64,000 bases of DNA, taken from Antedon mediterranea. Taxonomy: Eukaryota > Echinodermata > Crinoidea > Comatulida > Antedonidae. Shown here piece after piece: positions 37,431 through 50,014 of the stretch. The stretch is taken from assembly GCF_964355755.1 (NCBI RefSeq), contig NC_092675.1, positions 10,427,312 through 10,491,311 on the forward strand, given 5' to 3'. The first letter of the stretch is position 1; every line of letters starts with the position of its first letter. The position numbers were made by a program, and so were the translations under genes. The notes under the pieces were generated by a model. The model had not been told where the DNA came from and did no database searches. It worked only from the letters and a program-made list of their open reading frames with translations.

Positions 37431-37472
37431 GTAAAAATAATTTCATCTTTAAAGATGAAATTTTATTTTTAC
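37431..37472. repeat. Near-perfect short palindrome
   Basis: GTAAAAATAATTTCATCTTT is followed directly by its complement with a 2-nt TT bulge, giving 20-bp arms with no loop. It could extrude as a small cruciform. No function is evident. Confidence 0.85.
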
Positions 37473-37519
37473 GAGGCGAAGGCGTGTGTTACATGGCTAT
37501 AAAAACAATCATTATTTGT

Positions 37520-37870
37520 TTTAGATGAGAGAAAAGAGAAAATAATAGAGAGGCATCCAAATTAGAAGAAAAGGAGAGAAGAGAAACATTAGAGACAAAA
37601 GAAAAAGAAAGTGAAGAAAAATAAAGAAGAAAGGAGAAAAGAGATGAATTAAAAAAAAAGGGGGGGGGGGGTGGAAGAAAAAGAAAGAAGAGAAACATTA
37701 GAGAGAGAGAGAGAGAGAGAGAGAAGAAAAAGAGATAAACAAGGAGAGAGAAGAAAATAGAAAAAGGGAGACAGAGAAAGTGTCAACAAAAGAGAAGAGA
37801 GGCATTTGAGAAGAAAAGGAAACAGGGCAAGAGAAGAAGAAGAGAAATTAAATGAAAGAGTGAAAGAAGC
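37520..37870 (+). repeat. Polypurine (GA-rich) tract, ~350 bp
   Basis: Nearly all purine on the + strand: GAAGAAAAGG-type motifs, a 12-G run near 37662 and a (GA)n run near 37700-37724. The K/E/R-rich frames it creates are a composition effect. Such tracts can adopt H-DNA triplex or block polymerases. Confidence 0.9.
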
Positions 37871-40800
37871 TGTGAACCCGGACTCTGTTCTAGTAATGCG
37901 AGGGTTAGAAATCTAATTAGAGGCAAGAGCAAGAATCGGGAAATGATAGGTCGTAGGGTGTTACCACTCCCCCCTGAGTCTTTGAAATTTAAAGAAATAA
38001 ATTATAGTTTATACACAGCACAAGTACTTTCTTGTATCTTGGTTTATAAATGTGGGTAGATTTCGGAGTAGCCTAATATAAGTTTTAGGATTAATGTTAT
38101 ATTGTTTTTAACGGGTATTTAAAAAGTGAATGTTAGTCAAGGGAGACTTTATCAAAGTTCGAACCACAGTTATAATTTACACTTTATTTCTGTAGACCAA
38201 CGGGTATATCTAATATAAATGGGACCACAAAAATGTAGGATAGGCTAATTTCTAATTGGCAACCAAAGGGAATTCAGAATGTTTTTAGTTGTTTACTAAG
38301 ATGCACACTTGCACACTTCATTGTTAAATTAGCCGTTCAATAGTTGTACAAACTTTTCAATCTACCCACCCAGCCATCCCCCGTCATCATCCAACACCTA
38401 ACTTCAACACAGGCGCTACTCATATGTTACTCATTTTATTCGCTCATTTGGCTGGTATAATTCTGGTGAATTATTTTTTCCCCAAATTCTACAATTTACC
38501 TAACGGATGTACCTTACATCCTTACCGATATACTTAATAACAACCATTTGATTTACTGGCTCCTGTGACAACACACTGGACCTTTAATACAGCGATGTCA
38601 TATAAGTGGTAGCCCCCAAGAGCCCAAAATGTAGTTTATTAGTTTAAGCTTTAGTAGTATTTAGCATTGCTTGTACGGTATCAGAGAAATAAATGTTATG
38701 TATTGTTAAATATGTATACTCTGAATAAACTGAGGAAGCTTAACTTATTTGTGTTGTGTGTAAACTAGTTTTTATTTATTGTTACGTATAATTAAATGAA
38801 TATAACATACATGCACTGTATTAAAACATTCATATAACAGTTGAGACGAACTTTAAAACATATGTTGCCTGAAAATATCGATTAAATAACGTTCATTTTG
38901 TATGATACGGTAGCTGGTAGTTAGTAACATATTGGTTAAATACAAAATTCATACCTCTGAGGGTATAGAAATCAAATATGTTGCCAAATCGTTACATCAC
39001 ATGATAGTAGGCTATGGTTATTTTTCAACAAATTAAAAATTCCAATACTTTCTACTTTTGAGTCACATTCCAAATTTAGCAGGATTTCCCATCTGCTAGC
39101 AAAAGGTATTCATATTACATCGATCATTCGTATGATTGGTTATTTCAAAGACACATGATAAAAGCAGTTTTCAAAATTGTAATCAGTTCAGGGACAGATG
39201 TACTGTATGTTGTATTCTATGGTGTTGTTAAGTTCACGGCATTTGCAACATAAGTCATTTACAACATACGGTATTGGCCTATGTATGATGGGTTTATACA
39301 TTGGTAGATGGACAGGTAAGATGATTTCTTTAATGATGAATTTAACTCAGTAAAAATGTTGCAGATATGTAGGCTAAAATTAGATTGAGAGACTTGTTAT
39401 CATCACTTCTATATTTAAATGTTGAGGTGCTGTTTGAATGCTATTAACAGCTGATCTCAAAGCGACATTTTGAATGAGTTGCGAAGATTTTAAAACAGAT
39501 AGGAAAAGATTCTATATTTTTGTGATGAATTGATGCAGATTATCCCGTTTAGGCTATGCTAGATTGGGAATTGTCATAAGCTCTACTAGCTAGCATATTG
39601 TGTGTCAGGTCCATCTAATGCATTATACAGTATAACCAAGCTATGATAAGCACATGATTAAAGCTCCCATACATACAGTCAGTTCAAGTAATGTATTTGT
39701 ACCATGAACAATTATTTTGTAGTTTTAATCAAGTTAATCAATTCCGTAGAAAAAACAAACAAAAAATAATGTTTTCATTTATAAAATTACAAAATAAATG
39801 GTTACATTCAAACTTTTCTTCAAAGTCTGTTTTGCTGCTGTTGATTTTTTCTCTTATAATTTCAGGAACAAAAAAAGCATCATCATCATGTTTATCAGAC
39901 AGGTAAGTCAAGACAAGTCGTCAATTAATTGATAAACGCAATGTCAGGAGATATTACAATAATCAATGTTATTTTGAAATTAAATTAAATTCAACTTTAT
40001 TTAACCACGGAGGCCAGATCAACACATGGTTGTTAGTCTCCGGGTCCGTCTACATACAAAAACAACAACAATGTTTTAACAATATTATGCAGTATATATG
40101 CCTACATAATATTTAAAATGTTTAATGAAGTTTATGTTTAAACGTTTGTTGGGTCGTAGACGAGTGAATATCCACTAAGGTTGGTCTATTCAAGGCTACG
40201 TTTTTTTTATATTCAGTTTCAGGTTGAATGTATTATTAGAAAATTATTTTATTATACATGTATAAGACGATTTACATTTCAGACAAAGTTTTCCAATTAA
40301 GTCAAGTTTCTGACTTCACTACTTAGGATATCCCATGATGCCCCACAAATTATTCTCCCTGTCCGATTTTGAATAACTGCACTTTTCTAGCTAACTTTAG
40401 TTAATCCACATTTCAGTTAGACCAAATAACATTACAATACTCAACGTGTATACTTCTAAATATCAATACATAAGTATATGATGTGATGATATTTATGTGT
40501 ACAATGTTCACAAAAATAACTGCAAATAATAGTTCTAGTAATGTTTACTGTTTTTATCATCAGTGTGAAACTTAAATTCAAAGGTTCAAGTTCAGTCTTA
40601 TGATTTATTTATCTGAATGTATCTGCAATGTAATATTATACAGTAATTTTATTATCCACACAATTCAATGCATTTTTGTTTGTGAATCAGTAAAGAAATA
40701 GAATAGGCTATTTTTAGAAAAAAAGATTGCATTAATATAATAAATGACCATGGGAAATGGGTATTGATTCACATTCAATATATAAAAAAAAAGAAGAAAT

Positions 40801-41214
40801 AAAGGGTTAAAATTATTTGTTTAAAATTAAAATTAAAGTATTTTGAAATGATACCATATGTTTTTTTAAGGTCTGTAAAAATATCAGCTACACAATAATT
40901 TTCCCGATGTAACAGGAATAGAAGTATCCAGCATTATGAACAGTATAATTCGAATTGCATTCTCATAGCTACAATTCAATTGCTGCGTCTCACATTTTAC
41001 ACACTTAATTGTTGGTCACTGTAATTTGATTTCATGTTTGTATAGAATGTAAACTGTTATACACACTCGTATATGGACACTAATGGTATCTGTAATTTAA
41101 GTCATAGAACCACCGAGACTACATTGGGCAGATTGTTATTTTGAATATCTCATGTTTTTATAGAAATTAAAGACATTATCTGATAATGTTACTGTGGACG
41201 TTAACAAGTCGAAT
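37871..41214. other. Intergenic AT-rich DNA, no gene recognised
   Basis: Over 3 kb with no exon, RNA or clear transposon. The ATTCAACTTTATTTAACCAC stretch near 39988, followed by a cluster of acidic-site-like GTCTCCGGGTCC, looks like a repeat 3' end but cannot be assigned. The frame at 39691-39906 has no support. Confidence 0.4.
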
Positions 41215-41485
41215 AAAAGAATTAGAATATTTGTGTTTCCACAACGTCATTAAAAAACCCTTTGTATAAATGTTAATATAAATACGTTATTAATGCGTTA
41301 TATAAACGTTATTATAGACGTTTTAAATACGTCTAAAGTACGTTATTTTTAAACGTTATTGCGGACGTTAAAGTCTAAATAATTCACATTTTCGTGTTCC
41401 CGCAACGTTATTACAACATGTTTTCATAATCAAACAAATAACGTAATCATAACGTTACCAACACGTCTGATTGTTAGCTGGGAAG
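41215..41485. repeat. Repeat rich in AACGTT/ACGTTATT motifs
   Basis: About a dozen ACGTT or ACGTC cores occur in 270 bp, ending in ACGTCTGATTGTTAGCTGGG. The clustered CpG-containing motif in otherwise CpG-poor DNA suggests an iteron-bearing non-autonomous element whose right end is TTGTTAGCTGGG. No partner end was found. Confidence 0.55.
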
Positions 41486-41516
41486 TTACTTAAAGGGCTA
41501 ACTTTCAATGATGTAT

Positions 41517-41630
41517 AGTGAGTGAGTGGAACATCGGCCAGGCTTCAAAGCTCCCTCACTCCATGATTCTGATGGTAGAACGAGTACTTCTCGGATAAGA
41601 ACTATAATCTGTAGGTTCAGTATAAAGAAA
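41517..41630 (+). mobile_element. tRNA-derived SINE, partial copy 4
   Basis: The AGTGAGTGAGTGG head is joined to the body with an internal deletion, but CTCCATGATTCTGATGGTAG, CTTCTCGGATAAGAACTATA and GTAGGTTCAG align with the copies at 7835 and 25024. Confidence 0.75.
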
Positions 41631-42420
41631 TAATAAATACCTCGCATAACTCGCATTTATAATTCTAAAATAATTTATGCGAGAGTTGACGTTTTGCAGA
41701 GCATTCGACTGTTCTTTGCATCCAGATGTTTCACGTGAGAGGGTTAAACCACAGATACGTCTATTACACGATTCCACATCAAATGGGAACATAATGCATG
41801 GTAGAAGTTGTCTCTGTAGTTGAACAGCACACTTCACAAGTGAAAATCGTGATAAATTCCTTCAAAGATGAGTTATGGTTCCTCTTTCCAAATCTATAAG
41901 CCTTCTATTCTATAGACTCGCCTCTGACTGACTATGGCATAAGGTTAGTTACGTTGTTTAATAAGTTGAAATTAGAATAAAGGATGTGTTGAAATTGATC
42001 TTTCAACTACGTGTATTCTCAAGCAATAACAGCACTAATATGTATTATCAACCTGACAATACCCGTAATCAAATAGATCGCCTGCCTCTGTCCATCATTC
42101 TTTTTCATAACGTTTAGATTGCCGTACTTTTAGGCACAACTCCTTGTGTGGGGTGTCAATATGGTTTTGTTGAAAACTCCTTTCATGTTTACAGAAAAGA
42201 TCCAACAGGAGAATGGTCACCACTGTATCCATCGACATTAAAAGAACGTGTGCAGTGCCTGTCGTGTATAAGAGATTTGTATTTCTATTGACACAACCTC
42301 AAGACTACTTGAAATGTTTAATTGAGAAGACGGAATCCTCCTTTAACCCAATAAACAACCACTTCCTGATCATTCATGAACAAGTAGCTGTTATATTTTG
42401 TGTCATTCATGCTTTGTATA
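41631..42420. other. Intergenic DNA left of a Penelope fragment
   Basis: Small frames on both strands (41556-41837, 42213-42428) have no family resemblance. Confidence 0.35.
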
Positions 42421-42476
42421 TTACCTGATGCGTGTGGCCAGCTTTGCTGGTCATATGAAACAAATTTGTAGTAATA
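42419..42476 (+). ncRNA. Second hammerhead-like motif in a Penelope fragment, core-mutated
   Basis: CTGATGC (42425-42431; the last base should be A) is followed by a 12-bp stem II (431-442 with 446-457, several G-U pairs, loop TTT). Then come GAAAC, ACAAATTTGT and the predicted site at A470. Stem I is 6 perfect pairs (TATTAC 419-424 with GTAATA 471-476). The layout matches the motif at 32328, but the A-to-C change in the invariant CUGANGA core should abolish or weaken cleavage. Confidence 0.65.
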
Positions 42477-42600
42477 AAGCATTATGAAGTAACCAAGTTC
42501 ATATTTTTTAATTTATTGTATTACATTAAGTTCAACCCATGCTATTAAGCACTTTCTCCAGTTGATCTGGCTTTCTACTTTTCCTTCATCAGTGCAAGTG
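42477..42600 (+). mobile_element. Penelope terminal-repeat fragment
   Basis: GAAGTAACCAAGTT and ATTAAGCACTTTCTCCA correspond in order to 32398-32470 of the other copy. Similarity fades after about 42590. Confidence 0.65.
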
Positions 42601-42659
42601 ATGGTACTTGGACAAAGATAGATAGATATAGTCAGGAAAACGCTGCCTGAGTGGACAGG

Positions 42660-43080
42660 AATAAGTTTCAATGTATTCCTTCTTGTAATTTCTATTCTAG
42701 AGATGTCCGGTTAGTTCTTCTGTACGAACGGTATGTTTTGGTACAGTGTCGGGGATGACAACTGCTAGGTAGTAGGTACATACTCAATATGAAAAGGTCA
42801 GTTTGAGTTTACCATTTTCTATGGTCACTATAGTGTCCAAAAAGTCAACGCTACTAATGGATTTAGCTATAAATTTGATAGTTGGGTGGGTTGAAATAAT
42901 ATTCAGATGAAATAAATCCGGATTATTTTCACCATGGGTCCAGATCATGAAGATGTCGACAATGTATCTAAACAAGTGGTTTATTAGGTTGGAGGGACAG
43001 AAAATTGGTATCAAATTGTCCATAAATAAATTTTCAAAAGATGGCGCCATTTCTGTGCCTATCGCTGTGCCATGAATTTG
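42660..43080 (-). pseudogene. Penelope-like RT fragment
   Basis: Minus-strand frame 43050-42784 carries MAPSFENLF, FRYIVDIFMIWTHGE and VDFLDTIVTIENG, which align with the RT at 30540-30300. The catalytic YIDD is YIVD here, so it would be dead. Flanking DNA to 42660 aligns with 30090-30260. It points toward the + strand terminal fragment at 42425, giving a scrambled arrangement. Confidence 0.85.
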
Positions 43081-44694
43081 GACAAAGGAAGAAGCTAAAT
43101 CAAAATTATAAAGTAAAACAGCCAGAAAATTAGCATGAATTTTGAATCAAGCAGAAGTTTCCGTGTTCGAATCTCGGTTGGGGCGATTTTTTTGTCATTC
43201 TGGTGTGATGACGTATGTTTAGGTTATGTATGTTTATGTGAGCATATTCTTATTTATTTTTTTTTTGTAATTCGCTTCAAAAGCATTTGTTAGTAATTAT
43301 AGCAACATACTTTTACCACCACGTTTATGAAGGGACGTGTACCACTGTCCACTACATGGAAAGAGTAACAAGTACAATTTAATTGACCTTAAATATTACT
43401 TAAGGACGACTAACCTAATTTGTCCTTTCGACTCTTCATTTACATACGGGTGAAACTTGGTGGTGGTGGACCATGTTTTAGCTATTCCTGCTTTTAATAC
43501 ATTGATCTAAATGGCTTGTACTATCAGGTTTTTAAAATGTTTTAGGCCTATTGTGAACATAACATCAGAAGTACGACTGGAAATAAATAAAGCATCATGA
43601 TTTACCTTAATATAGATTTTGTAACTGTGCCAATTATGATGAATCAACGCAGCGAGTTTTATTTTGCAAATAATGCTAGAAGACGCAAACTCTTTATACA
43701 ATTCTTGTATCGATTGTCAATATAAAATTAACGTTGACTATCCTTAGATCGACAAAGTAACAAGATACGCTCATAAAATCTATAGATATTGTATTAAATG
43801 CATCGTATTCAGATTTCAAATTGAGAGATAGCTTTTGACACTTACGAGATACACACTTACTGAACACATAAATCAGTTATTTTGTTTTATTTTATGTATA
43901 TTTGCACTCATAAACCGCATGTACAAAATAATTTAATCTGTGAAAGTTCTAACGGTTGTATAATGTTTCAATGAATGAGTAAGTCAGTGATGCAAAGATT
44001 GTGACTTAATTTTTCTTTGCCTTTTGGATAGTCGTATCATGTATGATTATGATATTGATGATGATGCTATGATGGTGATGCAAATGTAGGCTTATAATCA
44101 TAGCATAAGGTTTAGTTATGAACATAATATGTACTCAGATTATACGTTTGGATGATAGAAAGGCTGGGATGAATGGCTACTAAGTGGATTAAGAAGCGCA
44201 GCTGTAGAACTGACTACTGCCATGATTGATAGAGAAATTTGTGGCTAAATTGATGTACATACATGAGCCGGTTGAAGGTTGATCAATATTGTCTTTCAGA
44301 AGCTTTTGTTAAATATCCGACAAGAAAACCAAAACTTACTGTTAAAGTTTCAACAAAACGACGGAAATAGAAATAAAAAAACAAGTATAATCAACCAAAC
44401 TCTGCATAAACATGCACATTAAATGAAGAGAAACTGAAGGAGCTGCAGTGACGTCATCTCATTGAAGACGAATTTGTTAATAGTTACACTCGAGTGCTTT
44501 CTCAATTGATAGTAAAAAACTTCGTTACCGTACGTTTCCTGTCGCAGATGCACTTTTCTTACAAATGGATTTCAGCGCTAATAGACTTCTTTCAAATTAA
44601 TACTAAATGAATCATTGGTAACCTTACGAAATTAAAAGATCAATATAAAATATCCATTTGTGCAGTATACCTTGCACAGGTTTACAAGAGAGTA
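43081..44694. other. Intergenic DNA with a tRNA-Glu-type SINE 3' half
   Basis: A B-box-bearing segment at about 43145-43180 (GTGTTCGAATCTCGGTTGGG followed by CGATTTTTTTGTCATTCTGG) is the 3' half of the degenerate SINE seen at 24119. The remainder is AT-rich without recognised features apart from a TAGGCCTA at 43543. Confidence 0.5.
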
Positions 44695-44965
44695 ATGTAT
44701 TTGTGTTATATCAAGCAGAATGTTCTGTGTTCGAATCTCAGTTGGGCTACTTTTTCTCAATCTCACAGATCATCTTCATCGTTTATAATTAATTTAATCG
44801 GGGAGTTAAGACCATCAGTTAAGACTGTTTTATAGCAATCCACTCCAGATGTCTTAAGCATTAAACCATGATATTGTTCTGACTAGATTGGATATCGACG
44901 CTTAGCGTGGTACGACGGAACAGAAATAGTACTTAATTGTACGTACGCGCACGAGATCAGTGTAT
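44695..44965. mobile_element. Degenerate tRNA-Glu-type SINE plus inverted linked repeat
   Basis: GTGTTCGAATCTCAGTTGGG at about 44728 (B box) leads into CTACTTTTTCTCAATCTCACAGATC, as in 24140-24165 and 43157. At 44880-44960, GATTGGATATCGACGC...GGTACGACGGAACAG is the reverse complement of 24010-24095. Confidence 0.6.
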
Positions 44966-46784
44966 CGCCGGATGGTGATTTTTTTTCAATGCAGAAATTA
45001 TGAATTATTAATTATTTTTTAAATTATTTAATTACAAGATAGCATACCTGCTTCATAAATATTAACCTAACCGACCCTCTAATAATGCTTGGGAATCGAA
45101 TCCCACACATCGGCAAGCAAAATCCACGGAAAAGCGTTTGCATTAGCGAATTGCAGTTGGTTAATTCTTATGTCACACCTTATGTACAGGACGAATGAAT
45201 TATTCATGTTTATTTTGTGACGTTTCATGAGGAGTCCCCAACCCGAGTACGAAAAACAAAAATATCGACAGTTTAGTAGTAGGTAATGTACTTAAAGATG
45301 AGGTCGTATCAATTTGATTATTTGCCAAATAAATCACGAACTTTACCATATATAGGTTTATCCATGTTTATCTGATAATTCATTAATGTCACAGGCAAAT
45401 ATCAATACTCGAAATTTGTATAACAATATAACATTATTTATTTCTACATCGTATTTTGATAACATACATATATTCTAATCTGTAACTCGACCATAAAGCT
45501 GTCATGTAGATACTTACAATTATTTGAATGTTATCAAAACCACCGAGGTGTTTAGATGCATAATTTTACTATGTTCAAATATTGCAATGATATCGCATTT
45601 ACAGTTAGTCCCCAAGCAATCGGGCCCGCAACGATTGTAATTATTCTCTAAATTATAGAGTATCTCCCGTAATCTTATCTATGTAATCAGGCTCATTACA
45701 AGCATATTATTTAAATGTTGTGTAATTACTAAATGCTAATCATTATTTTATAGGTCAGTATCCGGAGGTTACGCACTATGATTATTACACCCATCGATAT
45801 CTACCTCTCTGATTGGTCAATTTAGAACCATTATGAAGGCATCGAATAAACTTGATATGATGATAGTCAAGCATAATGTGATGTATTATTAATATGTATA
45901 GTTTTTCTTGCAAGGAAAACCCATTGAATACATTTTAACATGGTATTTATGACAATAATATTTTTAATAACTCAATATGATAGAATACAATTTATAAAAT
46001 AATATTTCTTTATGTGCAGTAAGGAAGGTGTGTCGGTGTTTAAAACGAGAAGAACTAAACAAAAATAATATCACGAACATTTCCGATTAAAAAAAACCCA
46101 ATTGATCATGTATCCAGTATCGTGTCGTCTAACAGCAACCTTTATCTCACATGGGATACTAACGTCTCTTGAAACTATTTATTTAGGCCATTTGTCGTTA
46201 GCACACTGTTACTACGCTGTATGCTGAATTTATACACTAGAATTGGAACCGGACGATGGAAAACGACATTGAATTTGAAAAGAAATATTTTTTTTAAATA
46301 CTTGTATCAAAAAACCTGTACATTAAATTAAAGTATGTTTCAAAATTACAAATCAAAAATTATAACGCCTGCCTCTTGTACAAAAATGAAGTTTTTTGGA
46401 CATTAAGTAGAGAAAATGCTATTTCAGTTTACTTGTTACTTTAAGACTGCTCGCCGGCAAAATTGATTGGTCCTTGACCACATATCTATCTGTATTTTCA
46501 TTTTGGTAAAGATCTTGCAATAACTTGCATTACAAAAAAACTTTAGTTACGTGCGTCTCATGAACCTTATTTCTGAAAAATAGCGTCAATGAAAAACGTT
46601 AAGCGTATCGAAACATGGAAGAATCGTTAAATTTCTGCAAAATGATTAAAAAAAATAAATGGTACATTTAAAAAAAAGAAGAAAAAAATAATGTTTTCAC
46701 TCATGAAATGACAAAATTAACGGTTAAATTCGACCAAAACCCCATTGGCTGGGAGCCAATTTGACTGTTTTTTGCTATACTGCT
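44966..46784. other. Intergenic AT-rich DNA
   Basis: A short stretch at 45297 (AGATGAGGTCGTATCAATTT) repeats 23992. Otherwise nothing recognised. Confidence 0.4.
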
Positions 46785-46858
46785 ATACTATCAAGCAAGT
46801 TTGACAAAGATATATGATAGTGATATGACTTTATCATATATGGGCACATCAAATTTTT
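46785..46858. mobile_element. Partial MITE copy (same family as 5359 and 5669)
   Basis: CTATACTATCAAGCAAGTTTGACAAAG and ATGGGCACATCAAA match one half of the MITE near 5700-5770 in reverse order. Confidence 0.55.
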
Positions 46859-46930
46859 AGTCGTGTGCAAACGCGACTCTACGGCTCACTATATCGGTCG
46901 GATGGTCGGCCGGTCTGTCGGTCGGAAATT
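46859..46930. repeat. Copy of the GTCGG-bearing dispersed repeat head
   Basis: GCAAACGCGACTCTACGGCTCACTAT followed by CGGTCGG repeats parallels 16000-16050. Confidence 0.65.
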
Positions 46931-47161
46931 ATTTTTTCCCGATCAGATTATTATAATTATTATCAGACAAAAGTGAAGTTGTTTATCTATTTTGTAACAT
47001 TAATTTGGCATATTCTAAAACAATTTTTTTAAATATATTTTTAGGGGGATAATTATATCTTTAATGTTAACAATTCTTCTCATAACGTAAGTAGCCCCAA
47101 TGACTACTTAATAACATATTGATCCAGTACATTTTAATTTACAAAATAGAAAAAAAATATT
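46931..47161. other. AT-rich spacer
   Basis: Nothing recognised. Confidence 0.4.
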
Positions 47162-47258
47162 TAAAAACATATTTCAAAATAATATAACCAAGTATTTAAG
47201 ATAGGATTGTTAAATTAACAATCCTATCTTGGTTATATTATGTTTAAATATGTTTTTA
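47162..47258. repeat. Long palindrome with 44-52-nt arms
   Basis: The left arm TAAAAACATATTT...GATAGGATTGTTAA pairs with the right arm TTAACAATCCTATC...AAATATGTTTTTA. The left arm has an extra 8 nt (TATTTAAG). No loop. Possible foldback MITE or cruciform. Confidence 0.85.
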
Positions 47259-47499
47259 ATTTTTTTTTTTTTGCAATGCAGATCCAATAATAACCATTCT
47301 AATTGTGACTGATTTTAAATAACATCATTGTTGGTTATAATACAGGAAGATAGTTTGTCTAAATGCAAGTGAATCGTCTTATTTACATATCAATGGGAAC
47401 TAGCCGACAATGATTTGCTTATATTAAACCGATTTAGCCTGTGCGATACAAATTACGTGAGCAGACTCCCTTGCTGGTTCCTCATATTATTATTAACTA

Positions 47500-48410
47500 C
47501 GGTCGTGCCCACAATGATTCTCGAATACACAGAATTTCAGCGTAAAAAAAAAAATGGCGATTTAAAATGTACGTACCGCAGGATTGCTGTATAATACATT
47601 GTCGTTTACAGAAACGAATAAATAGACACGAAGATTTAGTCAACTAAAATTAGCACCCTGGGAATTACTTCCGAATAAGAAACTTGTTAGAAAATTAGTC
47701 CAAATTCTTAAACAACCCCATTTTTTGTTTTGTATGTAACATTAAGGGTGAGGGATGGGGAAGAGGAAGAGGAACAATTTTTAAATATTATATTCTTCTT
47801 TATCCACTCAGTAACGAAATATTTTTCATGTTTTAAAGGCCTATAAATAATATACCACTAAATACAGTAGAACATTTGTGATTTAATAATTTGTTAAAAC
47901 TGTCACAGTCATAGTCGATTAAAATAGTAAAGTACATGTAACGATACACCACTACGACGTTTATATTTGTTGTAATTATTAATTAATACAAACGTTGAAA
48001 AGCAACTGTCTGTAATAAAGTGTATTTGTATATTATGTGTTTATATATCTAACAGTACCCACACTTCAGTAAGAAATTTGCTCTTCAAATGGCGACCAAA
48101 AATACATATTTACAGTATTGTTAAAGTATTGCAATACTATATCTAAAGGTTTTAAGTTTATCTCCCAAGGGCCCATAAATTTACCTACTTGTGTTAAACC
48201 AAATAATTATACTGGGAGAGATTGGAATATTCCATTCATCGCAAATCAATGCATTTGTATATATATTAAATCTATCAAAGACTATTTTTTTTATTGAAAA
48301 TCTTCAATATTATGATGCTGTACTCGAGCGGTTCAACTATTAAAAACAATTATCATAGAAGGAGATTATTGTGCGCGGATATTTTTCAAGATGGACATCC
48401 AATATCTGTG
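47500..48410 (-). mobile_element. Helitron-like element, copy B (minus strand, single 262-bp unit)
   Basis: Reverse-complement similarity to 18600-20115: 48410-48237 matches the pre-tandem part, 48235-48010 matches one 262-bp unit, and 48008-47510 matches 19590-20115 (including ACCCTGGGAATTACTTCCG and TCGTGCCCACA at the end). The 5' start is missing. Compared with copy A it lacks the triplication and the terminal hairpin. Confidence 0.75.
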
Positions 48411-48424
48411 ATTATACCATATAT

Positions 48425-48496
48425 GGCTCTGTAGTTTGAGTGGTATGATACTCGCCCTGTAAGCGAGAGGTCGCAGGTTCGAATCCCGCCAGAGAC
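48425..48496 (+). tRNA. tRNA-Thr(UGU)-like sequence, probably a pseudogene
   Basis: 72 nt, foldable as a cloverleaf. The acceptor GGCTCTG/CAGAGAC has one mismatch, the anticodon stem CTCGC/GCGAG is perfect with loop CCTGTAA, and anticodon TGT is at 48458-48460. The T arm GCAGG-TTCGAAT-CCCGC has one mismatch, and a T-run follows as pol III terminator. Position 33 is C instead of the near-universal U and the D arm is weak, which argues against a functional gene. It may be a SINE head. Confidence 0.5.
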
Positions 48497-50014
48497 ATTT
48501 TTCATACAACTAAAAAATACAGAACCTTCGCCAATGAGCTATGGTCGACGCGATTATGAAATCATGTTCCGAATATGAGCACTGTTAGCAAACGGCCATT
48601 TGAGTTATTAGACACGTAGAAAACGGCCAACAATATCTATAAATATATAAATCCAAAGGCAAAATACTGACAAAATGACAATACTGTGGGTACCAGCGAA
48701 TAGTTTTGTGAACGTACTTGACTGTTTAAGTTTCGCGCTTCGAAAACCAACATACGCCGCTCGTATTAAAACAAATCATAAAATACTTGGTCCTAAAGAC
48801 AAGGCATAGGTAGGCAAGTTTAATCATCCATAGGTGATAAATAGCATATTGTGATGAACGATTATTATTATAAATAACGGGGTTAGTGATTATTTGTCGT
48901 GTGGATATCAATTCGGTATGATTATACCAGGGAGTTGCAAATTACCTCAATGATTATAAAGTAGGGCCTACCACGATTAAATATTATACTTAGTATTCTA
49001 TTGCGCAATGCGTGTTGATTACTGAGCTCTTTGATATTGTTTGGAGGCCTATTTTTCAACTGAGAATGCATCGACACTTTTCAGGTGTTTTTTCAGGTCT
49101 TTTAATGTTGTACCGTAATACACATTGTCAATAAAGAATCAGATGAACAATTAATTATGTCATTATATTACTGATATTATTTTAAATTACTTCTCTTTAA
49201 TTCGTTGTATTATCGAATGTGCCTACAAGTCTCAATTTAAGTAGATTACAGTTTAGCATTTTAATAATAGCCAGTGTTGGGCATTGTCTTGTTGTGAACT
49301 CTTATACTACTTTGTCGGAAAACGCAGTAACTTCGTTAAGATGTCAACCATCATTTAGTAACAATATACGTCGTCGAGAACATCACTTCTTTCCGACCGA
49401 TGTGCGTATTCATTACATTAACAACTCGGATTGTAACTAATGCGTTGCATTAATAAAACAATTAGAGAAGAAAAATCACTCCGATAGCATATGCAAAATA
49501 AATTTAATGAACTGTTTTACGTATTTCTTAATTTTTTTAAACACAATATACACTACACCAGATCAGGATACCTAGGTAAATACGATACGGTACTCGGCGA
49601 GCATTTTGTCCTCTTCGTATTTTGTTCCGATTCTAACACTTTTTTGTAAAACCATTTTCTGAATATCATGAATATTCCACGTTTTATCTTATCATTATTT
49701 TATGCTTACTGTAGTTTTACTCGGAATAGTATACCGTCATCGAATACAGCTTTTATTCATACAATTTATAATTAAATTATTGATTAAAACTGTCATTATT
49801 ATTGTATATCATAATACGCCTTTTGTCATTGTACGTATTTATCTAAAAGATTATAATGTTTCTTGTGTATTAGAAATAATTTTATTTAATAAACCGATGA
49901 ATATTTAATGAGTTGTACCTCAACTAAGGCGATACTCCAAAAGCTGATTTATTAATGTAATTAATTTATATTCAAGCATAACAAAATAATAAATAGGCCT
50001 AATTATTATAATAT
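48497..50014. other. Intergenic DNA with a small Penelope leader fragment
   Basis: 48652-48700 (AAATCCAAAGGCAAAATACT...GACAATACTGTGGGTA) matches the Penelope leader at 32088-32132. A 73-codon frame at 49219 has a hydrophobic N-terminus but nothing else to support it. TAGGCCTA at 49994. Confidence 0.45.

Noticed and set aside
49219-49440. Small secreted-protein candidate
   Set aside because: A hydrophobic N-terminus is expected by chance in AT-rich DNA and nothing else supports it.
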